A stretch of DNA of 64,000 nt, from the NCBI GenBank assembly GCA_964588725.1, contig CAZPQL010000001.1, positions 1 through 64,000 of the forward strand. Reading direction: 5' to 3'. The notes beneath the pieces are model-generated. The model worked only from the letters and a program-made list of their open reading frames with translations. It was not told the DNA's origin and made no database searches. Below, piece after piece: positions 51,648 to 61,211 of this stretch (position 1 is the stretch's first letter; each line of letters begins with the position of its first letter). The position numbers and the translations under genes are program-made. This DNA comes from UBA5972 sp964588725 (GTDB lineage Bacteria > Pseudomonadota > Alphaproteobacteria > Rhodobacterales > Rhodobacteraceae).

Positions 51648-53056
51648 TGGACGCGGTCGAATTTCTGTTCAATGGTCAGGCCATGCGTCTGCGCGGCTTC
51701 AAATCCACCGACACGCTGCTTGATTGGATGCGCGAACAGCGCGGTGCCGTCGGCACAAAAGAAGGCTGCAATGAAGGCGACTGCGGGGCCTGCACCGTAA
51801 TGGTATCGTCGCTGTCAGAGTCCGGCGCGACCCACGAGGCGCAGAATGCCTGCATTTTGTTCTTGCCACAACTTCAGGGCAAAGCCGTGCGCACGGTTGA
51901 AGGGTTGCGCGACGAAAACGGCGCGCTGCACGCGGTGCAACAGGCGATGATCACCCACCACGCCAGCCAGTGCGGTTTTTGTACGCCGGGTTTCGTGATG
52001 TCGCTGGTCGCTGCGAACGAAAGCGGCAATTCTGATTTTGACGAGGCACTTGCCGGAAACCTGTGCCGGTGTACGGGCTACGCGCCCATTATCCGTGCGG
52101 CAGAGGCCGCCAGGGGCAAAACCGCACCGCCATGGAGCGCCTCAGACATTGCCGCGCTCAAGTCGCTGCGCCGGGAATCCACACAGAACGTCAAAGGCGG
52201 GGTTATTCACCGGTCACTGGACGCATTCGCCAAATGGTACGTCGAAAATCCCGATGCAACACTTGTCGGAGGTGCGACCGACATCGGACTTTGGGTCACC
52301 AAACAGCTTAAAGACCTGCCGCAAACGGCGTTTTTGACTTTCATACCAGAGCTGCGCGACGTCACCGTCGGCGACACCGAAATCCGCGTTGGGGCCGCCG
52401 TGTCCCTAACAGTATTCAAAGCCCTCATGCAGAATCACCACCCCGATTTTGCTATTATGTTAAAACGTTACGGATCGCTGCAGGTCCGCAACGCGGCGAC
52501 CATCGGCGGCAATATTGCCAACGGCTCCCCCATCGGCGACGGTCCGCCGGCATTGATCGCGCTTGGCGCAAGGTTGCACCTGCGCAAAGGTAAAAAGACC
52601 CGCGAAATTGCGCTTGAAGATTTTTTTGTCAGTTACGGCAAACAGGACATTCAGGCAGGAGAATTTGTCGAAGCGATCACCATTCCCCGGCAGCGCGACA
52701 CGCTGAAATGCTATAAAATCTCCAAGCGCTTCGATCAGGATATTTCGGCTTTGCTGGGGTGTTTCAATATCGTGGTCGAGGCGGGCTTAGTCAGCGCCGC
52801 GCGCATTGCATTTGGCGGGATGGCCGCCACCCCCAAACGCGCGACTGCGGTCGAAGCGGCACTTTTGGGTAAGCCGTGGACTCAAGACACGATTTCAGCC
52901 GCGCTGACCAAATTTGGCGACGATTTCAGCCCCTTGTCGGATATGCGCGCGTCAAGCGACTATCGGCTGGCGGTGGCTCAAAACCTGTTGCTGCGGTGCT
53001 TTACCGAACATCAGATGCCCAAAGCATTGACGCGGGTTCACGGGGTAAGCGCATGA
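51647..53056 (+). CDS. xdhA: Xanthine dehydrogenase small subunit XdhA (2Fe-2S and FAD)
   Basis: 469 residues from ATG 51647. The N-terminal plant-type 2Fe-2S domain has CNEGDCGACT and a distal cysteine; the second 2Fe-2S domain has SQCGFCTPGF and LCRCTGYAPI. The FAD domain (about 165-465) includes LVGGATDIGLWVTKQ and NAATIGGNIANGSPIGD. It passes electrons from the Mo site in XdhB to NAD. The TAATG overlap with the leader ORF and the ATGA overlap with xdhB indicate translational coupling. Confidence 0.95.
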   Translation: MDAVEFLFNGQAMRLRGFKSTDTLLDWMREQRGAVGTKEGCNEGDCGACTVMVSSLSESGATHEAQNACILFLPQLQGKAVRTVEGLRDENGALHAVQQAMITHHASQCGFCTPGFVMSLVAANESGNSDFDEALAGNLCRCTGYAPIIRAAEAARGKTAPPWSASDIAALKSLRRESTQNVKGGVIHRSLDAFAKWYVENPDATLVGGATDIGLWVTKQLKDLPQTAFLTFIPELRDVTVGDTEIRVGAAVSLTVFKALMQNHHPDFAIMLKRYGSLQVRNAATIGGNIANGSPIGDGPPALIALGARLHLRKGKKTREIALEDFFVSYGKQDIQAGEFVEAITIPRQRDTLKCYKISKRFDQDISALLGCFNIVVEAGLVSAARIAFGGMAATPKRATAVEAALLGKPWTQDTISAALTKFGDDFSPLSDMRASSDYRLAVAQNLLLRCFTEHQMPKALTRVHGVSA

Positions 53057-55356
53057 GCGTCGGTCAGGCCACAGCCCACGACGCAGCGGAGCTGCACGTC
53101 ACCGGTGCCGCGCGCTATGTGGACGATATTCCGACGCCCGGAAATACGTTGCACTTGGCTTTTGGTCTGTCAGAGATCGCATGTGGCAACGTTGTATCGA
53201 TTGACCTCGATCCGGTAGTCAAAGCACAGGACGTGGTGCGCGTTATCACTGTGGCCGACCTCCCCGGTGCCAACGATGTATCGCCCTCGGTACATGACGA
53301 ACCGATGCTCACGGATAATGCCATACATTTTTTGGGCCAACCGCTGTTCATCGTGGTGGCCACCAGCCACCTGGCGGCACGCAAGGCCGCGCGGCTGGCC
53401 AAAATCGCTTACGACGAAAAGCCCGCAGTGATTACGATGGACGAGGCGATTGCCGCCAATAACACGCTGGAAGACCCGCTTGAATTCGTCAAAGGTGCGC
53501 CCGAAAAACCGATTGCCGACGCAGCGCACCGTTTGAGCGGCCAGATCGACATTGGCGGGCAGGAACATTTCTACCTTGAAGGCATGGCTGCCCTGACCCT
53601 GCCGCAAGAAGGTGGCGATATGCTGGTGCACGCCTCAACGCAACACCCCAGCGAAATTCAGCACAAAGTGGCCGAGGCGCTGAATTTACCGCTGCACGCG
53701 GTGCGGGTCGAAACCCGCCGTATGGGCGGCGGTTTTGGCGGCAAGGAAAGTCAGGGAAATTCACTGGCGGTGGCTTGCGCCGTCACCAGTTTTCTGACCG
53801 GCAGGCCGTGCAAAATGCGCTACGACCGCGACGACGATATGGTTGTCACAGGCAAACGCCACGAGTTTCGGATAAAATACGACGTTGGCTTTGACGATCA
53901 GGGCAAAATCGCGGGCGTGATTTTTGAACAGTTCGCTCGCTGCGGCTGGGCGCAGGATCTGTCGCTGGCCATTGCTGACCGCGCCATGTTGCACGCGGAC
54001 AATGCCTATTTTCTGCCGCACGCGCGCATCTTATCGCACCGGTTGAAAACCAACACCGTGTCCAACACGGCGTTTCGCGGCTTTGGCGGGCCGCAGGGCA
54101 TCGTCGGAATCGAGCGGGTGATCGATCACATCGCTTTCCATCTGAAGCGCGATGCAGCCGACGTGCGGCAGATCAATTTCTACGCAAATTTTAGCCAAAG
54201 CAAAAAACAAACCACCCAGTACCACATGCCGGTCACCGACAGCGTCAGCGACCAGATCGCCGCCGAATTGCTACAAAGCTGCGACTACGCAAAACGCCGG
54301 ACAGACATCGCTGCATGGAACGCCAAAAGTCCGGTCCTGAAACGCGGGCTTGCCATGGTGCCGGTCAAGTTCGGGATTTCATTCACGCTGACCTTTCTTA
54401 ATCAGGCCGGGGCGCTGGTGCACGTTTATTCCGACGGCTCGATCCACCTTAATCACGGCGGCACCGAAATGGGTCAGGGGCTGTTCACCAAAGTCGCGCA
54501 AGTGGCGGCAACGGTGTTTGGCCAGCCGCTGTCGGCGGTCAAGATCACGGCCACCGATACCGCCAAAGTGCCCAATACATCGGCGACGGCAGCCTCGTCC
54601 GGATCTGATCTAAACGGAATGGCGGTCAAGGCCGCCTGCGAGATCATCAAGGCAAGACTGACACGCATGTTGTGCGATCAGTACCGCGTGGTCGCCGAGA
54701 AAATCTCGTTTGGCGACGGCGTTGTGGACGTTGACGGCACAACGTTGGCCTTTGCGCAGGTCGCCGCGTCCGCCTACCAAAACCGTATTTCGCTGTCTTC
54801 AACCGGATTTTACGCCACCCCCGACGTCGAGTGGGACCGCCTCAAGGGACGCGGGCGGCCATTCTATTATTTCGCCTACGGCGCGGCGGTGACCGAGGTC
54901 GTCATCGACACGTTGACCGGTGAAAACCGTATTTTGCGCTGCGACATTCTGCACGATGTGGGCGAATCGTTGAACCCGGCCATAGACATTGGCCAGATCG
55001 AAGGCGGCTTCGTGCAAGGCGCGGGCTGGCTGACCACCGAAGAACTGGTATGGAACGACAGGGGACGCCTGACCACGCACGCGCCATCGACCTATAAAAT
55101 TCCGGCGGTTTGGGACCGCCCCGCGATTTTCAATGTCGCCCTGTGGGACCAGGGCAGAAACGTCGAAAAAACCATCTACCGTTCCAAAGCCGTGGGCGAG
55201 CCACCGCTGATATTGGGCATTTCGGCTCTGATGGCGTTATCTGACGCGATCGCTGCCTGCGGGGACGGCGACAACTATCCGCACCTTAATGCACCTGCCA
55301 CCGCGGAAACGGTTCTCATGGCGGTTCAGCGCCAGCGCGAAAGTGCCGCCCAATGA
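53053..55356 (+). CDS. xdhB: Xanthine dehydrogenase large subunit XdhB (molybdenum cofactor)
   Basis: 767 residues from ATG 53053; the longer frame to 52876 lies inside xdhA. Moco-binding motifs are present: GGGFGGKESQGN, TAFRGFGGPQGI, GGTEMGQGLFTKVAQVAA, and the C-terminal AVGEPPLILG with the catalytic Glu. It hydroxylates hypoxanthine and xanthine to uric acid. Its stop overlaps the xdhC start by 4 bases. Confidence 0.96.
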   Translation: MSVGQATAHDAAELHVTGAARYVDDIPTPGNTLHLAFGLSEIACGNVVSIDLDPVVKAQDVVRVITVADLPGANDVSPSVHDEPMLTDNAIHFLGQPLFIVVATSHLAARKAARLAKIAYDEKPAVITMDEAIAANNTLEDPLEFVKGAPEKPIADAAHRLSGQIDIGGQEHFYLEGMAALTLPQEGGDMLVHASTQHPSEIQHKVAEALNLPLHAVRVETRRMGGGFGGKESQGNSLAVACAVTSFLTGRPCKMRYDRDDDMVVTGKRHEFRIKYDVGFDDQGKIAGVIFEQFARCGWAQDLSLAIADRAMLHADNAYFLPHARILSHRLKTNTVSNTAFRGFGGPQGIVGIERVIDHIAFHLKRDAADVRQINFYANFSQSKKQTTQYHMPVTDSVSDQIAAELLQSCDYAKRRTDIAAWNAKSPVLKRGLAMVPVKFGISFTLTFLNQAGALVHVYSDGSIHLNHGGTEMGQGLFTKVAQVAATVFGQPLSAVKITATDTAKVPNTSATAASSGSDLNGMAVKAACEIIKARLTRMLCDQYRVVAEKISFGDGVVDVDGTTLAFAQVAASAYQNRISLSSTGFYATPDVEWDRLKGRGRPFYYFAYGAAVTEVVIDTLTGENRILRCDILHDVGESLNPAIDIGQIEGGFVQGAGWLTTEELVWNDRGRLTTHAPSTYKIPAVWDRPAIFNVALWDQGRNVEKTIYRSKAVGEPPLILGISALMALSDAIAACGDGDNYPHLNAPATAETVLMAVQRQRESAAQ

Positions 55357-56363
55357 GCTTTGATTTGCAAGCGTTGAAAACTGCCGTCGCAGCACACCAC
55401 CGTGTGGCGCGTATCGTTGTGACCGCGACCAATGGCTCGGCACCGCGCGCACCCGGCACCGCAATGCTGGTGTGGTCCACAGGTCAGGACGGAACCATCG
55501 GCGGCGGGCAACTGGAATTTGACGCAACCGTACAAGCCCGTGAAATGCTAAAACACGACGGCGTTTGGAAGAGATCGCACAAGACCAAAGCATTGGGTCC
55601 GGAGCTCGGACAATGTTGTGGTGGTAGTGTCACCCTGTTGACCGAATGTTTTGAAGCTTCGTCGCTCAAATCCACGGCGGCCGAGACGGAAAAACACGGT
55701 GTGTTTGCCCGCCCTTTGAATAGCGATCAGGACATTGCCACGGCGCGCCCGCTGGGCGTGGAACGCGTTCTGACCACCGCACGAGCAACGGGCAACCAAG
55801 TTGAATTGCAAAGGATTGACGGCTGGCTGGTCGAACCGCTGGTTTGCGATGAAGCGCCGCTTTGGATATTTGGTGCCGGCCATGTGGGCCGCGCATTGGT
55901 CGATGTATTTAATGCCCTGCCTTATACAATTACGTGGATCGACACGGCGGCGGATCGCTTTCCTTTGGATGTTTCGCCCAACGTCGATGTCGTGCACGCC
56001 CCGAATATCGGCGATATTGTGTCTTTCGCGCCGCCAAATGCGCGGCACCTCATTGTGACCTATTCCCACGCGCTTGATCTGGAACTGTGCCATCGTTTGC
56101 TTTTGCATCCGACGTCTGGCGTCGGTCTCATCGGCTCTAAAACAAAATGGGCACGCTTTCGCAAACGTCTTGCGGCACTGGGCCATACACCGGCAAAAAT
56201 CAGTACGATCACCTGCCCTATCGGCACACCCGAGATTGGGAAATCGCCCGCCGCCATTGCAGTTGGGGTCGCCGCTCGGTTAATGCTTAACGACGCGCGC
56301 GATTCCCGCGCCTTTTCTGGCTCTGCGGTTACCCGCCAAAGCAAAAAGGAAACTGCTACGTGA
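55353..56363 (+). CDS. xdhC: Xanthine dehydrogenase accessory protein XdhC
   Basis: A 336-residue protein that inserts and protects sulfurated molybdenum cofactor for XdhB. N-terminal XdhC/CoxI region: VVTATNGSAPRAPGTAMLVW and GGGQLEFDATVQAREML, LGPELGQCCGGSVTLL. The C-terminal Rossmann domain begins WIFGAGHVGRALVDVF (about residue 168) and includes IGSKTKWARFRKRL and IGTPEIGKSPAAIAVGVAA. It overlaps xdhB and, by GTGA, the ABC ATPase gene. Confidence 0.94.
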   Translation: MSFDLQALKTAVAAHHRVARIVVTATNGSAPRAPGTAMLVWSTGQDGTIGGGQLEFDATVQAREMLKHDGVWKRSHKTKALGPELGQCCGGSVTLLTECFEASSLKSTAAETEKHGVFARPLNSDQDIATARPLGVERVLTTARATGNQVELQRIDGWLVEPLVCDEAPLWIFGAGHVGRALVDVFNALPYTITWIDTAADRFPLDVSPNVDVVHAPNIGDIVSFAPPNARHLIVTYSHALDLELCHRLLLHPTSGVGLIGSKTKWARFRKRLAALGHTPAKISTITCPIGTPEIGKSPAAIAVGVAARLMLNDARDSRAFSGSAVTRQSKKETAT

Positions 56364-57871
56364 CTGTTTTGCTCCAGATTGCCGGGCTGACCAAAGCCTA
56401 CCCCGGGGTGGTCGCCAACGATGACGTCAGCTTTGACGTCAAAGAAGGCGAAGTTCACGCGTTGTTGGGCGAAAATGGGGCCGGGAAATCGACGCTGGTC
56501 AAAATGATCTACGGTCTGGTGCGCCCGGATCACGGCACAATGAAGTTTCGTGGCAAAAGCTTTCAACCCGGTGAGCCGCGCGAAGCCCGCGCTTCGGGCG
56601 TGGCCATGGTATTTCAGCATTTTTCGCTGTTCGAGGCTTTGACCGTAGCCGAAAACATCGCACTGGGCATGGAAAACGCCCCACCGCAGCGCGCGTTGGC
56701 AAAGCAAATAACCGACGTTTCCACTGCTTACAAATTGCCGCTTGACCCCAACAGGATCATCGGGGACCTGTCGGTGGGAGAACGCCAGCGCGTGGAAATC
56801 ATCCGGTGTCTGCTACAAAATCCCAAATTGCTGATAATGGATGAACCCACGTCGGTATTGACCCCTCAGGAGGTCGATATTCTGTTCGAAACCTTGCGCA
56901 AATTATCGGCGCAGGGCACGGCAATTTTGTATATTTCCCATAAGCTTGAGGAAATTCGAACCCTATGCGATCACGCGACGATTCTGCGCATGGGCAAGGT
57001 GGTGGGCACCAGCACGCCCTCAAAGGTGTCGGCACGTGATTTGGCGGAAATGATGGTCGGCAGCACCCTGCACACGCCCACGCGCAAATCCGAGAACAAG
57101 GGTGAAAGAGTCCTCAATATTACCAATCTTGACGTACCGACAAAGCAACAGTTCGGCACATCATTGCGTGATATTTCGCTTTCGGTCCACTCGGGCGAGA
57201 TTCTGGGCATTGGCGGCGTGGCCGGAAACGGACAGGATGAATTTCTGGCAGCGCTTAGCGGCGAAGCCACTACCAAAAAAGCGCAGATCACCGTTGACGA
57301 TATCGAAATCGGCGATTTCGGACCCAACGAAAGGCGCGAAATCGGCGTATTAACCGCCCCAGAGGAACGCCTTGGGCATGCCGCCGCACCGGCAATGTCT
57401 CTGACGGAAAACGCCCTGCTGACAGGCGAGTGGCGTCAAAAACTGTCCAAAGGCGGTTTCCTGAACTGGAGCGCCGCCAGTTATTTCGCGTCCGCCATCG
57501 TTGAGGAATTTGACGTGCGTACGCCAAGCGTCAGGAACGCGGCGCGGTCGTTATCGGGCGGCAACTTGCAGAAATTTGTCATCGGTCGTGAGATCATGCA
57601 AAAACCGCGCGTTCTGGTAGTGAACCAGCCGACCTGGGGCGTTGACGCCTCGGCGGCTGCCGACATCCGGCAGGCACTGCTCGATCTGGCGGAAGGAGGC
57701 TCTGCCCTGGTCATCATTTCGCAGGATCTGGACGAACTTTTGGAAATATCCGACCGTTTTGCAGTTCTCAACGAGGGCCGATTATCTGAACCTCAGGATA
57801 CTATATCGCTTAGCGTTGATGACATTGGCCTGATGATGGGCGGAATGGAGGCCAATCATGTTTCAGCTTGA
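56360..57871 (+). CDS. ABC transporter ATP-binding protein (nucleoside/purine type, two ATPase domains)
   Basis: A 503-residue tandem ATPase starting at GTG 56360. The first domain has Walker A GENGAGKST, signature LSVGERQRVEI and Walker B LLIMDEPTSVL. The second has a degenerate P-loop GVAGNGQDE, signature LSGGNLQKFVIGREI and a VLVVNQPTWGVD Walker B variant. This split between an active and a degenerate half is usual for sugar/nucleoside importers (RbsA, YufO-like). Together with two permeases and a BMP binding protein it should import nucleosides or purine bases. Overlap with xdhC links uptake to xanthine oxidation. Confidence 0.92.
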   Translation: MTVLLQIAGLTKAYPGVVANDDVSFDVKEGEVHALLGENGAGKSTLVKMIYGLVRPDHGTMKFRGKSFQPGEPREARASGVAMVFQHFSLFEALTVAENIALGMENAPPQRALAKQITDVSTAYKLPLDPNRIIGDLSVGERQRVEIIRCLLQNPKLLIMDEPTSVLTPQEVDILFETLRKLSAQGTAILYISHKLEEIRTLCDHATILRMGKVVGTSTPSKVSARDLAEMMVGSTLHTPTRKSENKGERVLNITNLDVPTKQQFGTSLRDISLSVHSGEILGIGGVAGNGQDEFLAALSGEATTKKAQITVDDIEIGDFGPNERREIGVLTAPEERLGHAAAPAMSLTENALLTGEWRQKLSKGGFLNWSAASYFASAIVEEFDVRTPSVRNAARSLSGGNLQKFVIGREIMQKPRVLVVNQPTWGVDASAAADIRQALLDLAEGGSALVIISQDLDELLEISDRFAVLNEGRLSEPQDTISLSVDDIGLMMGGMEANHVSA

Positions 57872-58931
57872 AACACGTCCACAAGAATCGGCGCTTTGGA
57901 CAGCGCTCACGCCGGTTCTGGCCGTTATTGCGACGATGATCGCAGGTGGCTTTTTGTTTGCGTTTCTGGGCAAAGACCCGGTTGAAGCCATTCGCCTGAT
58001 ATTTCTCGATCCGCTTTTGCAGCCTTACACGCGCGGGCAGTTGTTGATCAAAGGTGGGCCGCTGATCCTGATTGCGCTGGGCCTGTCGCTGGGATTTCGC
58101 GCCGGCATCTGGAATATCGGTGCTGAGGGACAGTTTATCATGGGCGCCATTGCCGGTGGCTCGGTGGGACTGGCGGTATATCCTCTGGATTCAGTCTGGG
58201 TGCTGCCGCTGATGGCTATTGTCGGCGCGTTGGGCGGATTTTTGTGGGCGATGATCCCTGCCCTGCTCAAAATCAAATTTAATGCCAATGAAATTCTGGT
58301 GTCGCTGATGCTGGTTTACGTGGCGACCAATTTCCTTGGCGGTATGGTAACGGGACCCTTGCGCAATCCCGATGGGCGCGGCTTTCCGGAGTCGCGTAGT
58401 TTTCAGGACTTGCCCGGGACTACGAACGGCGAGATTTTCGCGGGCACAGGTATCCACTGGGGCGTCATGCTGATGTTTACCACGGTAATCGTCGCTTACA
58501 TCCTGTTGACGCGTCACCGTCTTGGCTTTCAGATCAAACTGACGGGCGAAAGCCCGCGCGCTGCCCGTTTTGCGGGCGTGAATCCCAATGTCATTATCGC
58601 CGTGTGTCTGGGCATTTCCGGGGCGCTTGCAGGTCTTGCCGGTCTGTTCGAGGTCACCGGACCTGCCGGAAAATTGACGACAAACTTCCCGGTGGGCTAT
58701 GGCTTTACAGCAATTATCGTCGCGTTTCTCGGCCGTTTGCACCCCGTGGGAATCTTTTTGGCCGGGATCGTCATGGCCATCACTTATATTGGCGGCGAGA
58801 CCGTGCAGTTCCGTCTGGGCGTACCGGCGGCATCCATAACCGTTTTTCAGGGCATGTTGCTTTTTTTCCTGCTCGCGCTTGACGTTTTATCCTCTTACCG
58901 GATCCGCTGGGTCAGAAAGGAGACCGGCTGA
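57858..58931 (+). CDS. ABC transporter permease (BMP-type nucleoside importer, subunit 1)
   Basis: A 357-residue protein with about ten TM helices. The EAA-like region GLSLGFRAGIWNIGAEGQFIMGAIAGG and NANEILVSLMLVYVATNFLGG are typical of the BPD_transp_2 family (YufP-like). A long loop follows the fifth helix. It overlaps the ATPase gene by 14 bases and the next permease by 1 base. Confidence 0.92.
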   Translation: MFQLETRPQESALWTALTPVLAVIATMIAGGFLFAFLGKDPVEAIRLIFLDPLLQPYTRGQLLIKGGPLILIALGLSLGFRAGIWNIGAEGQFIMGAIAGGSVGLAVYPLDSVWVLPLMAIVGALGGFLWAMIPALLKIKFNANEILVSLMLVYVATNFLGGMVTGPLRNPDGRGFPESRSFQDLPGTTNGEIFAGTGIHWGVMLMFTTVIVAYILLTRHRLGFQIKLTGESPRAARFAGVNPNVIIAVCLGISGALAGLAGLFEVTGPAGKLTTNFPVGYGFTAIIVAFLGRLHPVGIFLAGIVMAITYIGGETVQFRLGVPAASITVFQGMLLFFLLALDVLSSYRIRWVRKETG

Positions 58932-59863
58932 TGGATTTCTCGTCACTGAACCCCGTTGCCCTGATCGTCAGCCTGATGGTCGCTGCAACACCTTTGCTGC
59001 TGGCCGCGATTGGCGAATTGGTGGTGGAAAAGTCCGGAGTGCTGAACCTGGGTGTCGAGGGCATGATGATCAGCGGTGCGGTGTTTGGATTTATCGCTGC
59101 CGTGACTACGGGATCCCCGTGGATCGGAATGGCTGCGGCCATCGTCGGCGGCGCGTTGATAGCCCTTATTTTCGGAATTTTGACGCAGATATTATTGTCC
59201 AATCAGGTGGCCACCGGTCTGGCGCTGACGCTTTTTGGTCTGGGGTTTTCGGCTTTGCTTGGCCACAGTTACACAGGTATCAAACCCCCGCGTTTCCCGC
59301 GTCTGGAAGTCGATTTTCTTGCGGATATTCCCTATATCGGCGGCATTTTGTTCAGGCATGATTTCATCGTGTATATATCGCTTATTCTGGTATTTGCTGT
59401 GTGGTATTTTCTGAAATACACCCGCGGCGGACTGGTTCTGCGCGCGGTCGGTGAAAGCCACGACGCTGCGCACGCGCTGGGTTACAAGGTCGTGCGCATC
59501 CGCCTGCTGGCCATCATGTTCGGCGGTGCCTGTGCCGGTCTGGGAGGTGCCTACATCTCGATGATCCGCGTTCCGCAATGGACCGAGGGGATGACGGCCG
59601 GATCAGGCTGGATCGCACTGGCGCTGGTGGTGTTTGCCAGTTGGAAGCCGTGGCGCGTTCTGTTTGGCGCCTATCTGTTTGGCGGCATCACCATCATGCA
59701 GCTTAACCTGCAGGCCATCGGTATTTCGATCCCTGTCGCCTATTTGTCGATGACTCCATATGTGGTTACCATTCTGGTATTGGTAATTATGTCCGCTGAC
59801 CGCAAACGCGCCAGCATCAATGCACCGGCCTCACTGGGTCGTGTGTTCCACGCCTCGCATTAA
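58931..59863 (+). CDS. ABC transporter permease (BMP-type nucleoside importer, subunit 2)
   Basis: A 310-residue permease of the BPD_transp_2 family (YufQ-like). Conserved GELVVEKSGVLNLGVEGMMISGAVFGF near the N-terminus and RAVGESHDAAHALGYKVVRIRLLAIMFGGACAGLGGAY in the second half. It starts at the overlapping TGATG of the first permease. A 57-base gap leads to the substrate-binding protein. Confidence 0.92.
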   Translation: MDFSSLNPVALIVSLMVAATPLLLAAIGELVVEKSGVLNLGVEGMMISGAVFGFIAAVTTGSPWIGMAAAIVGGALIALIFGILTQILLSNQVATGLALTLFGLGFSALLGHSYTGIKPPRFPRLEVDFLADIPYIGGILFRHDFIVYISLILVFAVWYFLKYTRGGLVLRAVGESHDAAHALGYKVVRIRLLAIMFGGACAGLGGAYISMIRVPQWTEGMTAGSGWIALALVVFASWKPWRVLFGAYLFGGITIMQLNLQAIGISIPVAYLSMTPYVVTILVLVIMSADRKRASINAPASLGRVFHASH

Positions 59864-59920
59864 AGGCGTATAGTTTAAACCGGCCGGTCACACGGCCAAA
59901 CCAACAAAGGGAGAATAACA

Positions 59921-60994
59921 ATGAACCTGTTCAAAACACTGATGGCGGGCGCTGCGCTTGCAATCGGTCTGGGCGCTGGCGCTGCCACGTCGGAGCCGCT
60001 GAAAGTCGGCTTTGTTTACGTGGGACCAGTTGGTGACCTGGGCTGGACGTACCAGCACGATCTGGGTCGCAAAGCCATAGAAGCGGAATTTGGCGACGCC
60101 GTGGAAACATCTTATGTCGAAAGTGTACCCGAAGGCGCGGATGCCGAGCGGGTCATGACGCAAATGGCACTTGGCGGCGCTAAGCTGATCTTTACCACTT
60201 CTTTTGGCTACATGGACCCGACGATCAACGTCGCCAAAAAATTTCCCGACGTGAAATTCGAACACGCCACGGGATACAAACGCGCAGATAACGTGTCGAC
60301 TTATTCGGCCCGTTTTTACGAAGGCCGCACGGTAATTGGCCACATCGCCGGACACATGTCCAAAACCGGTGTGATCGGGTATATCGCTTCGTTCCCGATT
60401 CCTGAAGTTGTGCGCGGTATCAACGCCGCCTATCTGGCTGCCAAAGCCGTTAATCCCGACGTGAAGATGAAAGTCATCTGGGTGTTCACATGGTTTGATC
60501 CCGGCAAAGAGGCTGACGCGGCCAACGCCTTGATCGAACAGGGTGCCGACGTGATCATGCAGCACACGGACAGCCCCGCTGCCATGACGATTGCCGAAGA
60601 AAAAGGCATCTACGCCTTTGGTCAGGCATCCGACATGATGCAGTTTGGCCCCAATGCCCGCCTTTCTTCAATCATCGACGACTGGGACCCCTACTATATT
60701 TCACGGGTCAAGGCAGTTCTGGACGGCACGTGGGTCAGCACTGACACCTGGGATGGTATCGGACCGGGCATGACGGGTATCGGCGCGTTTTCCGATAAAA
60801 TTCCGGCGGATGTGCGTGCGTCAGCGCAGGCGATTGTTGATGCTTTGGCTGACGGCTCCATGCATTCCTTCACCGGACCCATCAACAAACAAGACGGCTC
60901 TGTCTGGCTTAAAGAGGGCGAAACAGCGGACGATGGCACGCTGGCAGGCATGTCTTTTTACGTCGAAGGCATTGAAAGCGAATTGCCCAACTAA
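59921..60994 (+). CDS. BMP-family ABC transporter substrate-binding protein
   Basis: A 357-residue exported protein (signal peptide about 1-24, ending GAATS). Bmp/PnrA fold: VGFVYVGPVGDLGWTYQHDLGRKAIEAEFGD, then GYMDPTINVAKKFPDVKFEHATGYKRADNVSTYSARFYEGRTVIGHIAG, and GADVIMQHTDSPAAMTIAEEKGIYAFGQASDM. PnrA-type proteins bind purine nucleosides. The cleavage site is not followed by a lipobox Cys, so the protein is a soluble periplasmic one. A strong terminator follows at 61018-61045. Confidence 0.94.
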   Translation: MNLFKTLMAGAALAIGLGAGAATSEPLKVGFVYVGPVGDLGWTYQHDLGRKAIEAEFGDAVETSYVESVPEGADAERVMTQMALGGAKLIFTTSFGYMDPTINVAKKFPDVKFEHATGYKRADNVSTYSARFYEGRTVIGHIAGHMSKTGVIGYIASFPIPEVVRGINAAYLAAKAVNPDVKMKVIWVFTWFDPGKEADAANALIEQGADVIMQHTDSPAAMTIAEEKGIYAFGQASDMMQFGPNARLSSIIDDWDPYYISRVKAVLDGTWVSTDTWDGIGPGMTGIGAFSDKIPADVRASAQAIVDALADGSMHSFTGPINKQDGSVWLKEGETADDGTLAGMSFYVEGIESELPN

Positions 60995-61017
60995 GGCGTT
61001 CGCAAGACAAACAGTCA

Positions 61018-61045
61018 GGCCCGCTGGACACGGCGGGCCTTTTTT
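61018..61045 (+). terminator. Intrinsic terminator of the xdh-ABC operon
   Basis: Perfect 7-bp stem GGCCCGC (61018-61024) and GCGGGCC (61033-61039), 8-base loop, followed by six T. It closes the long plus-strand block after the binding-protein gene. Confidence 0.9.
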
Positions 61046-61071
61046 GTTGGGTTGCAAAAGTAATTTGCGCG

Positions 61072-61101
61072 CCGCGCGGGAGTATTTGTTCAAAGATGAA
61101 G
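61072..61101 (-). repeat. Intergenic repeat, family 2, partial copy C
   Basis: Read on the minus strand, it gives CTTCATCTTTGAACAAATACTC, resembling the left arm of copy B (CTTCATTTTTGCAAAAATACTC at 43044). The following hairpin half is missing. Confidence 0.4.
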
Positions 61102-61177
61102 CACGTCGCCAGAGCCGCATCCTTTTTATCTGAATCAGCGGAGCGGCTCTATCCATTTGATCTTGCGCGCAATTTAT

Positions 61178-61204
61178 TCCGAAAACCGGTGCCCACTTTT
61201 CGGA
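61178..61204. repeat. Hairpin with the CCGAAAACCGGTGCCCACTTTTCGG core
   Basis: Arms TCCGAAAA (61178-61185) and TTTTCGGA (61197-61204) enclose CCGGTGCCCAC. A very similar core is scattered through many alphaproteobacterial genomes. It lies 7 bases downstream of the MFS stop codon (minus strand), so it may end that transcript. Confidence 0.6.
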
Positions 61205-61211
61205 GTGCGCT

